Shown: piece by piece, positions 17,505-26,216 of the stretch
Layout of the letters: each line of letters begins with the position of its first letter
Numbering within the stretch: the first letter of the stretch is position 1
DNA from: an uncultured Tenacibaculum sp.
GTDB lineage: Bacteria > Bacteroidota > Bacteroidia > Flavobacteriales > Flavobacteriaceae
Assembly: GCF_947504135.1 (NCBI RefSeq)
Contig: NZ_CANNGG010000002.1
Span: 532,363 to 596,362, forward strand
DNA length: 64,000 nt
Reading direction: 5' to 3'
The notes under the pieces: model-generated
The model's input: only the letters and a program-made list of their open reading frames with translations
Database searches by the model: none
What the model was told of the DNA's origin: nothing
Program-made: the position numbers and the translations under genes

Positions 17505-19505
17505 ATGTTAATAAAAAGAATAAGAGCTAAAAATTTTAAAACATATCTAGAACTCGATATAAATCTAGAAACAGACCCAGACAAACCTATTGTATTAATA
17601 GGTGGTGCTAATGGTGGTGGTAAAACAACTTTTTTTGATGCTATTTACGGTGCATTGTATGGCTTAAACATATCCAACGATAAAGAATTTAACGAGTTGC
17701 TTAATGCTGGTGCTTTGGGTAAAATTGAAGAAAAAATTGAATTAGAATTATTTTTTTCAGGCAGAGTACTAAACCAAGAACAGTCCTATGTGCTTACAAG
17801 AACCTATATGCTCAATACAGCCAAAAAACCTGTAGAAAGTGTAAAGCTAAATATGAATGGTTCCATTTTTCAATACGGTACTGCAACACCTACAGCGCAA
17901 AGAGCAGAACAAGAAGCGCAAGTAAATAAAATTATAAAAGGAAATCTACCTGAAGAGTTAAGTCGCTATTTCTTATTTGATGCTATGGAGGCTGGGAGCC
18001 TTTTAAAAGAAGACCGCCTTAATCGTGTAATTCGTGAAAATATTGAAAATGTTATGGGCTTCAATAGATACTTGTCGTTTGCTAAAGCAGCCGAAAGTCT
18101 TACACAAGATTATACAGCTCAAATGCTCGATTTAGAAAACGAAAAGAAAGAATATTTACAATTAGTAGAACAAAAACGTAAAGAAGAAGAAGCTTTAACC
18201 GAGTTAAAAGGAAAACGTAAAGAAGCGCTAGATTTTTCAGTATCTAATAAAGATTTGTACGATACGTTAAAGGCAGGTATGAATGAAGAATCTACACTAA
18301 ACAATAAGGTAAAACAGTTAGAAGAAGAGCTAAGTAATCTAGATAAAGAGGAAAAGCAATACAAAACTGATGTAAACGATTTTATTAAAAATTTTGAAAT
18401 GCACGTAAGCTTACCAAAATTAGCTGAGGTGTTACAAAATGATATAGCCTTAATTATAAACGAACGTGAAACTTCCAATGCAGATGCCTACACGCATTTA
18501 AACAAAGAAGTGATAGAAAACGTATTGATAAAAGCTGTAAACGTACTTGCCGATAAAGGACATAATTTAAAAGACGTGTCAGTAAGTCAATTAGCAGATA
18601 AAGTATTAAAATCATTAGAAGATAAAAACACAGATTTAGAATACGATTATTTTCAAATTTCAGAAATTGAAGCTTTAAAAAAATTAGCAAATGGTAATTA
18701 TCAAAATCCTTACAATTCTATTACTCACCGTAAAGAAAATCTAGATAAAGATATTGCCAACGCGCACAAGATTAAAAAACAAATAGAAGATTTAAAAGCA
18801 CAAATTACAGGAAAAGACTATTCTTTAATTAAAGCCTATGAAGAGAATGAAAGTGCAATTAAAACCTTGAAATCTGAAATTGAGGATAAGGATAAAGAAG
18901 TAAAAAAGATAGCAAAACGTTTACAACAATTTGATATTCCAACTACAGAAGAACCAGACCCTAAATTTGAAGCTTTAAAAAAATTACAACCCTTGTTTGA
19001 TGAAATAGCAAATACGTTGCTTAAAAACAAAAAAGATAAAATAGAAGATAAAATGAAACACGATTTAAACGTTAATCTTGCGGCTTATCAAGATGTTATA
19101 GATCGTGTAGAGTTATCAGAAGATTTAAAAGATCTAAACTTTAGTATTTATCATAAAGCAGGTAACGAAATCTATTTAAGTCAACTAAACACAGCGTCTA
19201 CACAAGTAGTGGTACAAGTGCTATTAAAGGCGTTGCACGAATTTGGCGATTACGACCCACCTGTAATGATAGATACAGTTATGGGTGTATTAGATGAAAC
19301 AAGCCGAAGCACCTTGTTAGAAAATTACTTTCCAGAATTATCACATCAAACCATATTATTAAGTTCTGATAGTGAGGTAAGACCTAATTCAGATTTGCAA
19401 AAAATAGAACCTTTTGTAGCCAAAGCATATACATTACTTAGAGATAAAGAAGCTCAAAAAACAAATGTTACAGAAGGGTATTTTGGTAATTCTATAAACA
19501 ATTAA
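17505..19505 (+). CDS. DndD-like SMC/Rad50-type ATPase
   Basis: The 666-aa protein resembles DndD, the ATPase of phosphorothioation systems, in length and in its ends. The N-terminal Walker A is GGANGGGKT at residues 33-41 (PIVLIGGANGGGKTTFFDA). Long coiled coils fill about 195-530. The C-terminal ATPase half carries a degenerate signature segment (SQLNTASTQVVVQVLL) and Walker B with the catalytic acidic pair in VMIDTVMGVLDE (584-598). No DndA, DndB or DndC gene is nearby, so it is unlikely to act in sulfur modification here. A DNA-end or structure-sensing role in restriction is more plausible. Its stop codon overlaps the start of the next gene. Confidence 0.82.
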   Translation: MLIKRIRAKNFKTYLELDINLETDPDKPIVLIGGANGGGKTTFFDAIYGALYGLNISNDKEFNELLNAGALGKIEEKIELELFFSGRVLNQEQSYVLTRTYMLNTAKKPVESVKLNMNGSIFQYGTATPTAQRAEQEAQVNKIIKGNLPEELSRYFLFDAMEAGSLLKEDRLNRVIRENIENVMGFNRYLSFAKAAESLTQDYTAQMLDLENEKKEYLQLVEQKRKEEEALTELKGKRKEALDFSVSNKDLYDTLKAGMNEESTLNNKVKQLEEELSNLDKEEKQYKTDVNDFIKNFEMHVSLPKLAEVLQNDIALIINERETSNADAYTHLNKEVIENVLIKAVNVLADKGHNLKDVSVSQLADKVLKSLEDKNTDLEYDYFQISEIEALKKLANGNYQNPYNSITHRKENLDKDIANAHKIKKQIEDLKAQITGKDYSLIKAYEENESAIKTLKSEIEDKDKEVKKIAKRLQQFDIPTTEEPDPKFEALKKLQPLFDEIANTLLKNKKDKIEDKMKHDLNVNLAAYQDVIDRVELSEDLKDLNFSIYHKAGNEIYLSQLNTASTQVVVQVLLKALHEFGDYDPPVMIDTVMGVLDETSRSTLLENYFPELSHQTILLSSDSEVRPNSDLQKIEPFVAKAYTLLRDKEAQKTNVTEGYFGNSINN

Positions 19506-21094
19506 TGATGGAAGAAATAGCATTACATAATATAAGGCAAAGCGAAGGGTTAATTGATAGCCTATTACCTTTAAAACATAAAATTGAAAAAAAATTAAAC
19601 CTAAAAGAATATCGTAAAGAAGCAAAACAGTTAACGTTAAACAATAATTTATTACAACGTTTAACATTAGCAGCAGGTTTAAGTCAAAATCACAAACGAT
19701 CTTGGTCAGACATCGAAAAGGTAGCAATGGATAGTTTAAGAATCCACGAAACAACCTTTACTAAATTCAACTTACAAGTAATGTGGTCAAGTCTTATAAA
19801 ATATCGATATAATCATATAGATATAGATTGGTCAGTAGCTGCTAATCGTAGTCGTATAATCAATTACGAGATGCAACAAGGCTTAAAATATTTAATGGAT
19901 GATAATAATCTTGATAATTGGTTAACAATTACTGCTAAATCTGGTAATACTTCATTTGGCACAGTACCATTCTTAGATTTAAATATTGGGTTATTTGAAG
20001 GTGATATGCCGGCAACCTTAAACCTAAACGGTAGGCAAATACCTAACACACAAATTTTAATTGCAGGTTCAACAGGTTCTGGTAAATCAAACCTTTTAGC
20101 GGTATTAATGCGTGAAATGCGTACCTTAACAGTAGAAACAGCATATCCAGTAAACTTTTTATTTTTCGATTATAAAGGAGAATTTTCAGACCCTGCCAAT
20201 CGCTCTTGGTTTAATCACTTTGAAATTGATGATGATGCTGTTCTAGACCCAATAAAAAAACCTTTACCTTTTTCACCTTTTAAAAATTTTGAAGGAAAAA
20301 CTCAAAATGAAATTAACCTATACGCTACAGAACTAGCCAATGCTATCTGTGCAATAGACAATGCACGTATGAGTGCAAATATGAGTAATAGATTGGCAGA
20401 AGCAGTAATTGCTTCATACAGAAAGACAAAAAACAAACCTGTTTCATTTCAAATTATTCTAGATCAATACAATCATTTACAAAACGAAAAAGACCGTCAA
20501 AAAGACGATAGTATCAAATCAGTATTAAAGCAATTAATTAGAAATAACTTATTTGCAACAGAAGATAATATCGATTTAATTAACAATAGTTTTATTGTGA
20601 AAATGGATGGTTATCCCAAAGATGGTCCATTGGCAAAAGCAATTGTATATTTTATCATTTCTAAATTAAATACGATTTATGAAAAACTGCCAAAACAAGA
20701 AGTAACTGAAGAATGTGTAGAAATTCGACATTTTACAATTATAGACGAAGCACATTATATGTTAGATTTTGATAATAAGCCATTAAGAGATTTAATAGCT
20801 GTAGGAAGAAATAAAGGGTTAAGTATCATCTTGGCAACACAAAATATGGATAGTTACAAGTCTAAATATTTTGACTTCTATGCTAATGCACAATATCCTT
20901 TAATAATGAAACAGCAATCCATTACAGATGCTGTGATCAAAGATTTATTTGGGGTTTCAGGTAACGAGTTTCAAGAAATAAAAGAAGCAATTGCAGGTTT
21001 AGCACTAGGGGAATTAATCATTAAAGACAATACAAATATTGTATTAGGTATGGGTAAAAAGTTCAAAAAAATTAAGGTAAATAGGTTTATATAA
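19505..21094 (+). CDS. HerA/FtsK-like ATPase with an N-terminal DndE-like region
   Basis: This 529-aa P-loop motor protein has Walker A GSTGSGKS at residues 188-195 and Walker B FTIIDEAHYM (Asp414, Glu415). The following segment, LRDLIAVGRNKGLSIILATQN, is typical of HerA/VirB4/FtsK ATPases. The first 120 residues are helical and lie where DndE would be in a Dnd operon; I can see only weak likeness, so that name is tentative. Translation is coupled to the DndD-like gene through a 1-nt TAATG overlap, arguing for fixed stoichiometry. It probably forms a ring that moves DNA for the nucleases of the cluster. Confidence 0.8.
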   Translation: MMEEIALHNIRQSEGLIDSLLPLKHKIEKKLNLKEYRKEAKQLTLNNNLLQRLTLAAGLSQNHKRSWSDIEKVAMDSLRIHETTFTKFNLQVMWSSLIKYRYNHIDIDWSVAANRSRIINYEMQQGLKYLMDDNNLDNWLTITAKSGNTSFGTVPFLDLNIGLFEGDMPATLNLNGRQIPNTQILIAGSTGSGKSNLLAVLMREMRTLTVETAYPVNFLFFDYKGEFSDPANRSWFNHFEIDDDAVLDPIKKPLPFSPFKNFEGKTQNEINLYATELANAICAIDNARMSANMSNRLAEAVIASYRKTKNKPVSFQIILDQYNHLQNEKDRQKDDSIKSVLKQLIRNNLFATEDNIDLINNSFIVKMDGYPKDGPLAKAIVYFIISKLNTIYEKLPKQEVTEECVEIRHFTIIDEAHYMLDFDNKPLRDLIAVGRNKGLSIILATQNMDSYKSKYFDFYANAQYPLIMKQQSITDAVIKDLFGVSGNEFQEIKEAIAGLALGELIIKDNTNIVLGMGKKFKKIKVNRFI

Positions 21095-21112
21095 TCAAGC
21101 TAAAATTAATTT

Positions 21113-22591
21113 ATGCACCAACTCACCAAAACAGATTTTAAGTATTATTTAGACTGTCCAGAGTCTATTTGGTTATTAAAAAATAAGCCAGAGGTATATC
21201 CTAAAGGTGAGTTTTCGTTATTTGCAGAAAAGTTAATAAAAGAAGGTTACGAAGTAGAAGCCTATGCAAAACAATTATTTCCAAACGGTGTAAACTTACC
21301 AGAATATGGCAGTCCTACAGCAACACAAAACGCATTAACAGATACACATAGTGTTTATTTTCAGCCATCATTTAGCACAAATAAAGATGTATTTGCACGT
21401 ATAGATATATTAGAGCGGTTAGCAGATGGTACGTGGCATATCTATGAAGTAAAATCTTCTACCTCAATAAAAAAAGATAGAAAGCATAGACAAATAGAAG
21501 ATGCCTGTTTTCAGAAATATGTATTGACTGAATGTGGTTACGTAGTTTCTAAAGTATCTATTATCCATTTAAACAAAGAGTATTTAAAAAAAGGTGATAT
21601 TGTAGCTAATGAGTTGTTAGAAATTGCAGATATAACAGATGCAGTAGATAACATCTATTCAAGTGTAGTCAATCAAATTAATGCAGCTTCTAATTTTATA
21701 AATAAGGCAATCATAAATGAAACTGTATGTTCTTGTAAGTATAAAACAAGGTCTAATCATTGTGATGCTTTTAACTATTTTAATACCACTATTCCAGACT
21801 ATAGTATTTATGAAATAGGTCGTATTTCAGCTAAAAAAGTAGGTTTATTAGCAGATAATGAGCAATTAGCAATTATTGATATTCCTTTAGATTTTGAGTT
21901 AAATGTAAATCAACAAACCCAAGTAAAATCTGTAAAACAAGAGCAACCTATAATCAATCAATCTAATATCAAAAGAGAGTTAAGTAAATTAAAATTTCCA
22001 CTACATTTTATAGATTATGAAACCTATGCAAGTGCTATCCCAAGATTAGATGGTTTAAGTCCACATAAACATTTAACTTTTCAAGTATCTATTCATACAC
22101 TTACAGAAGATGATACTTTAACTCATTTTGAATATTTATTGGATGCTATGAATATGCCAAAAGATATGCTACAAGCAATGCAAGACTTTACAGGTAGTAC
22201 AGGAACGTTTGTTTCGTGGCACGCAAGTTTTGAAATTGGCAGAAATAAAGACTTAATAGAATGGTTGCCACGGTTTACCAATTATCTTACTTACATTAAC
22301 GAGCATACGTTTGATTTAGAAACTATTTTCAAAAAAGACTACATAGACTATCGTTTTCACGGTTCAAGTTCCATTAAAAAAGTATTACCTGTATTGTGCC
22401 CAGATATAAGCTACTCAGATTTAGATGTTAATAATGGCACTATGGCATTAGATACTTGGGGAAGAATGGTTTTAGACCCAAATTTTAATGAAGATATAGA
22501 AGCAACAAGAAAAAAACTTTTAGACTACTGCGAATTAGATACTTTGGCAATGGTTAAAATTTATGAGGTGTTAACTAAAATCATATCTTAA
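21113..22591 (+). CDS. Cas4-like / DnaQ-like fusion nuclease (DUF2779)
   Basis: The 492-aa protein seems to join two nuclease folds. The N-terminal half looks like Cas4/RecB-type PD-(D/E)xK: ARIDILERLADG, then IYEVKSST give the Asp...Glu-x-Lys core. Cys14 (YLDCPES) together with the CSCKYKTRSNHC cluster near residue 205 could hold an Fe-S cluster. The C-terminal DUF2779 half has RNase H-like exonuclease motifs FIDYETY (DxE), WHASFEIGR, FDLETIF and YCELDTLAM. It would suit degradation of cleaved foreign DNA. It follows the HerA-like gene by 18 nt. Confidence 0.8.
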   Translation: MHQLTKTDFKYYLDCPESIWLLKNKPEVYPKGEFSLFAEKLIKEGYEVEAYAKQLFPNGVNLPEYGSPTATQNALTDTHSVYFQPSFSTNKDVFARIDILERLADGTWHIYEVKSSTSIKKDRKHRQIEDACFQKYVLTECGYVVSKVSIIHLNKEYLKKGDIVANELLEIADITDAVDNIYSSVVNQINAASNFINKAIINETVCSCKYKTRSNHCDAFNYFNTTIPDYSIYEIGRISAKKVGLLADNEQLAIIDIPLDFELNVNQQTQVKSVKQEQPIINQSNIKRELSKLKFPLHFIDYETYASAIPRLDGLSPHKHLTFQVSIHTLTEDDTLTHFEYLLDAMNMPKDMLQAMQDFTGSTGTFVSWHASFEIGRNKDLIEWLPRFTNYLTYINEHTFDLETIFKKDYIDYRFHGSSSIKKVLPVLCPDISYSDLDVNNGTMALDTWGRMVLDPNFNEDIEATRKKLLDYCELDTLAMVKIYEVLTKIIS

Positions 22592-23346
22592 TGTATCATT
22601 ACGAAGAATACATAAAATTTAAAGAGCGTTATATAAATAATATAAAATCAATTAAGGAAATAGTTAAGTATCCGAAAATATCTATAGCTGATAAACCAAA
22701 CATTGAACTAAAACAGTCTGTTTCATCATATGAGTTGATTTTTGATAGGGTTGGCAGATTGTTGCTTGTTCAAAAACTCAATAGTAATTACTCTTATGTT
22801 TATAGCTATAATGAAAAACAGTTAGAATCTATTGAAGAACTATGTAATGGTAGAGTTACAATGATTAATAAAATTAATTATGATAACAGTAGTAGGATAA
22901 TAGAAGAGGATATTCAAGAGACTTTTCAAGATAAAGACAGTCGTATTGAAAACCTCTCGTATAAATATATAAATGGAAACACTGTTATTATTAATAAAGT
23001 GACCACGATGGATGATGCTGATTTTATTGCAACTGAAACTTATAATGATAAGAGACAGCTGATAAGTCAGAAATTAGAAGATGAAAAGGAAGTTATTTAC
23101 TTTGATTTTTTTGAATATGACCTAAACGGTTTTAAAACAAAACAAATAATGGCGAATGCTGACGGCTCATACGATTTGAATGATATAAGGAAATACAACT
23201 ATAATGGTAAAGGCCTTATTATTTCTGAAGATGGTATTATAACTTATGAGTATAAGTATAACTCATTAGGTGATTGGATTGAACGTATAAGATATAAAGA
23301 AGGTATTTTACAATATGTAACTCATCGCCAATTAGAGTATTATTAA
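22591..23346 (+). CDS. YD/RHS-repeat-like protein, last gene of the defence block
   Basis: This 251-aa protein has no signal peptide. It contains repeated aromatic-Asn/Asp motifs (YSYNEKQLES, TYNDKRQLIS, YNYNGKGLII, YKYNSLGDWIE) of the kind that build RHS/YD-type beta-strand repeats. Its ATG overlaps the stop of the nuclease gene by 1 nt (TAATG), so it belongs to the cassette's transcript. I do not recognise a catalytic domain; it could be a binding or sensor protein, or a hitch-hiking gene. Confidence 0.6.
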   Translation: MYHYEEYIKFKERYINNIKSIKEIVKYPKISIADKPNIELKQSVSSYELIFDRVGRLLLVQKLNSNYSYVYSYNEKQLESIEELCNGRVTMINKINYDNSSRIIEEDIQETFQDKDSRIENLSYKYINGNTVIINKVTTMDDADFIATETYNDKRQLISQKLEDEKEVIYFDFFEYDLNGFKTKQIMANADGSYDLNDIRKYNYNGKGLIISEDGIITYEYKYNSLGDWIERIRYKEGILQYVTHRQLEYY

Positions 23347-23558
23347 GTCCCCACAACCCAAAACCCAGTTTTTTCGTGCCTCAAAATCTTCTGTCTTTTA
23401 TTTTGTTCCGCTCGCCAACGCGCTTGTAGTTTTTGGTTGCCAACCCTCATACAGCACATTACTTGTTTTATTTAAGCGTTTATATTTTATTAAATCGGTA
23501 CAATAAAAAAGTAAAAAGCTGTTGCCAACGCGCACACCAAAAACTACCCAAAGCTATG

Positions 23559-23654
23559 TTTACATAATACAAGTTATAGTAGCAAACGGCACTTTTCAAT
23601 GGTTTGCTATCGCAGTGTTAATGTATTTTGTAGCTATAACTGGTATTATGTAAA
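23559..23654. repeat. 96-nt large stem-loop (nested inverted repeats)
   Basis: The outer arms of 21 nt (23559-23579 and 23634-23654) pair with a single mismatch. An inner pair TAGCAAAC (23580-23587) and GTTTGCTA (23602-23609) extends the left side of the structure. Confidence 0.65.
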
Positions 23655-23692
23655 ATATCCGCTCTGCCTTTACGCTCAACACCGTTAATAAA

Positions 23693-23738
23693 TTGAAAGT
23701 TTCAATATAAAAAACGAAAACCTTTTTATATAACTTTG
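23693..23738 (+). promoter_or_regulatory. candidate SOS operator and -7 box of umuD
   Basis: TTGAAAGTTTCAA (23693-23705) is a perfect odd palindrome. TAACTTTG (23731-23738) fits the -7 consensus and ends 4 nt before the umuD ATG, so the mRNA may be nearly leaderless. That the palindrome is a LexA-type box is inference. Confidence 0.4.
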
Positions 23739-23742
23739 CAAT

Positions 23743-24192
23743 ATGCAAGTCAGAAAATTATATAATACAAGAGCAATTGAATTTTATGGTGCAGATGTTT
23801 CAACACATCTAAAATTGCCTTTTGTGGCTAATGGTATAAGCGCAGGGTTTCCATCCCCAGCAGATGATTTTTTAGATATAAACATAGACCTCAATAAACA
23901 TCTAATTAAAAACCCAAGCACAACATTTTACGGTCGTGTTCGTGGTGATTCAATGATAGATGCAGGTATTCACGATGGTGATTTACTAATTATTGATAAA
24001 AGTTTAGAACCTACAAATAACAAAATAGCTGTTTGTTTTATAGATGGTGAATTTACAGTTAAGCGCATCAGCATAGAAAAAGACTGTGTTTGGTTAATTG
24101 CAGAGAATCAAAATTACAAACCTATACAAGTCACTAAAGACAATGATTTTATCATTTGGGGTATTGTTACTAACGTAATCAAAAACCTATGA
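23743..24192 (+). CDS. umuD: UmuD-like S24 autoproteolytic protein (DNA polymerase V accessory subunit)
   Basis: UmuD is cleaved with RecA filament help, and the short form activates UmuC for translesion synthesis. The likely cleavage site is Ala34-Gly35 in ISAGFPSPADDF, with the Ser70 nucleophile in RGDSMIDAG and Lys107 in FTVKRIS. The 149-aa length fits. Its stop is 1 nt before umuC, so the pair forms an operon. LexA-type repressors share this fold, but the lack of a DNA-binding domain and the umuC neighbour make UmuD the right call. Confidence 0.93.
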   Translation: MQVRKLYNTRAIEFYGADVSTHLKLPFVANGISAGFPSPADDFLDINIDLNKHLIKNPSTTFYGRVRGDSMIDAGIHDGDLLIIDKSLEPTNNKIAVCFIDGEFTVKRISIEKDCVWLIAENQNYKPIQVTKDNDFIIWGIVTNVIKNL

Positions 24193-24193
24193 T

Positions 24194-25453
24194 ATGTTCG
24201 CACTCGTTGACTGCAATAACTTTTACGCTTCCTGTGAGCGTGTTTTTAACCCATCATTAAATGGTAAACCTGTTGTGGTTTTGTCAAACAATGATGGTTG
24301 TGTTATTGCAAGATCCAACGAGGCAAAAGCGTTAGGTATTCCAATGGGCGCACCTGCATTTGAATATTCTAAAACATTTGAAAAACAAAACGTAAACGTT
24401 TTTTCTTCAAATTACGCTTTATATGGCGATATGAGTAGCAGAGTGATGAATCTACTTTCAGAGTTTACACCAGAAGTTGAAATATACAGTATCGACGAAG
24501 CATTTTTAAAGTTTATAGGTTTTGAACTTTTTAGCCTTCAGGAAATAGGTGAAACAATGCGTAATCGTGTAACAAAAGGTACAGGTATTCCAATAAGTAT
24601 TGGCTTTGCACCAACAAAAGCATTATCTAAAGTTGCCAATAAAATAGCAAAGAAATTCCCAGAACGTACTAACAATGTTTATGTAATAGATGATGAAGAA
24701 AAGCGCATAAAAGCCTTAAAGTGGTTACCAATCGAAGATGTTTGGGGTATTGGTAGGCAACATACCAAAAGACTAAAAAACTTAAATATTCATAATGCTT
24801 TTCAATTTTCCCAACTGTCAGATGATTGGGTGCGTAAAAATATGTCTGTTGTTGGTTTACGTCTAAAACACGATTTAGAGGGTAAACCTACTTTAGATTT
24901 AGAAACTACTGCAAACAAGAAAATGATAGTAACAACACGTTCATTTGAGGGTATGCTAACATCATATCAAGATATTAGAGAACGTGTATCTACTTTTGCT
25001 GTGTCCTGTGCAGAAAAACTTCGTAATCAAAAATCACAATGCAATATGCTTATGGTATTTTTGCATACCAACGGTTTCCGAAAAGATTTACCTCAATATG
25101 GTAGAAACATTGCAGTAAAAACACACTATCCAACCAATTCGAGCATTGATTTAGTTAAATATGCAGAAGCAGGGTTACAAGCAATTTATAGAGAGGGCTT
25201 TCATTATAAAAAAGCAGGGGTTATTGTAATGGGTTTAACCCCAAGTAATCAAAAACAATTCACACTATTTACTTCCGAAAACCCAAAGCACCAACCTATA
25301 ATGAATATCGTAGATAGGCTAAATAAAGCTTACGGTAACAATAAAATAAAGTTTGGTAGTCAATCATTAGGTAGGCAATGGAAAATGAAACAAGAACGCC
25401 TATCCCCACGATATTCAACCAACATTAATGAAATAATCGACATAAGAGTTTAA
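24194..25453 (+). CDS. umuC: Y-family DNA polymerase UmuC (polymerase V catalytic subunit)
   Basis: This 419-aa error-prone polymerase copies past DNA lesions. It has the palm motifs FALVDCNNFYASCERVF at the start and YSIDEAFL near residue 99 (the catalytic Asp-Glu pair), then the helix-hairpin-helix region (WGIGRQHTKRLKNL), the little-finger domain, and a UmuC C-terminal extension (GSQSLGRQWKMKQERLSPRYST). It follows umuD by 1 nt. It lies on the mobile element, so it would add damage-induced mutagenesis to a new host. Confidence 0.95.
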   Translation: MFALVDCNNFYASCERVFNPSLNGKPVVVLSNNDGCVIARSNEAKALGIPMGAPAFEYSKTFEKQNVNVFSSNYALYGDMSSRVMNLLSEFTPEVEIYSIDEAFLKFIGFELFSLQEIGETMRNRVTKGTGIPISIGFAPTKALSKVANKIAKKFPERTNNVYVIDDEEKRIKALKWLPIEDVWGIGRQHTKRLKNLNIHNAFQFSQLSDDWVRKNMSVVGLRLKHDLEGKPTLDLETTANKKMIVTTRSFEGMLTSYQDIRERVSTFAVSCAEKLRNQKSQCNMLMVFLHTNGFRKDLPQYGRNIAVKTHYPTNSSIDLVKYAEAGLQAIYREGFHYKKAGVIVMGLTPSNQKQFTLFTSENPKHQPIMNIVDRLNKAYGNNKIKFGSQSLGRQWKMKQERLSPRYSTNINEIIDIRV

Positions 25454-25484
25454 TTAGTATATTTAGTAACCTAAATAAAACCTT

Positions 25485-26216
25485 ATGTGTTTCCATACTT
25501 CTCAAACAAAAAAAGTAATTGAGCTTGAAAACCGCTATGATGTTTCATTGACAAGGGATGATGCAAGAGAAGCTTATGATATTCCAAGATACCACTTAAA
25601 CGGTTTTTCTCATCCTGATATGCTGATAATACCACAAGAAGGTCCATCAGCTTTAGCACCTGCATTATGGGGTATAGTTCCAGGCAATAAAAAACCTGAA
25701 CATTTAACCGATTATTACAAAGAAGCTGTTCGGTATGGTGGTGGTCTTAATGCTCAATCCGAAAAATTATTTAATCATTTTATATACAAACATTCAGCCT
25801 TAACAAGACGTTGTATAATTCCAGTAACAGGATTTTTTGAACCTCACGAGTACAAAGGAAAAAAATATCCATTTCATATAAAGAACAAAAACAACGATGT
25901 TTTGTCTTTAGCTGGGTTATATACAATAATTGGGGATGTTGTTACCTTTACTATTCTTACTAAAAAAGCATCACCATTATTTGCAAAAATTCATAATAAA
26001 AAAAATAGACAACCGGTAATACTTCAAAAGGACTTTGAACAAGAATGGTTAAAAGATGATTTAAACGAAAACGGCATTAATGAATTAATTAATCTTAATT
26101 ACAATGAGAACGAGTTAAGCACATATACAGTTAGTCGTGATTTATTTCAAATTAAAATTAACACAGATACAGAATCAATTATTGATGAAGTAAAATATGA
26201 AGGTGTAATAATTTAA
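25485..26216 (+). CDS. SOS response-associated peptidase family protein (SRAP, YedK/HMCES-like)
   Basis: SRAP proteins crosslink covalently to abasic sites in single-stranded DNA through the N-terminal cysteine exposed after Met removal. Here Cys2 (MCFHTSQ) is present, as are the glutamate in TGFFEPHEY and the histidine in FAKIHNKKNRQPVIL. The usual NAR(S/A)E motif reads NAQSEK, an Arg-to-Gln change. At 243 aa it is a normal size. It lies 31 nt after umuC and completes a three-gene SOS set. Confidence 0.9.
   Translation: MCFHTSQTKKVIELENRYDVSLTRDDAREAYDIPRYHLNGFSHPDMLIIPQEGPSALAPALWGIVPGNKKPEHLTDYYKEAVRYGGGLNAQSEKLFNHFIYKHSALTRRCIIPVTGFFEPHEYKGKKYPFHIKNKNNDVLSLAGLYTIIGDVVTFTILTKKASPLFAKIHNKKNRQPVILQKDFEQEWLKDDLNENGINELINLNYNENELSTYTVSRDLFQIKINTDTESIIDEVKYEGVII

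Larger units (their letters stand above)
23347..23742. other. 396-bp non-coding region with nested repeats, upstream of umuD
   Basis: No ORF is convincing here. It holds GCCAACGCGC twice (23414-23423 and 23524-23533) and an 11-bp inverted pair TAGTTTTTGGT/ACCAAAAACTA beside those two copies. It also has a long stem-loop (23559-23654) and AGCACATTACTT (23453-23464), which recurs at 26397-26408 on the far side of the SOS genes. Confidence 0.6.

Noticed and set aside
17505..21094. A DndABCDE phosphorothioation system
   Set aside because: The cysteine desulfurase, DndB and DndC genes are absent; only DndD-like and HerA-like genes are present.
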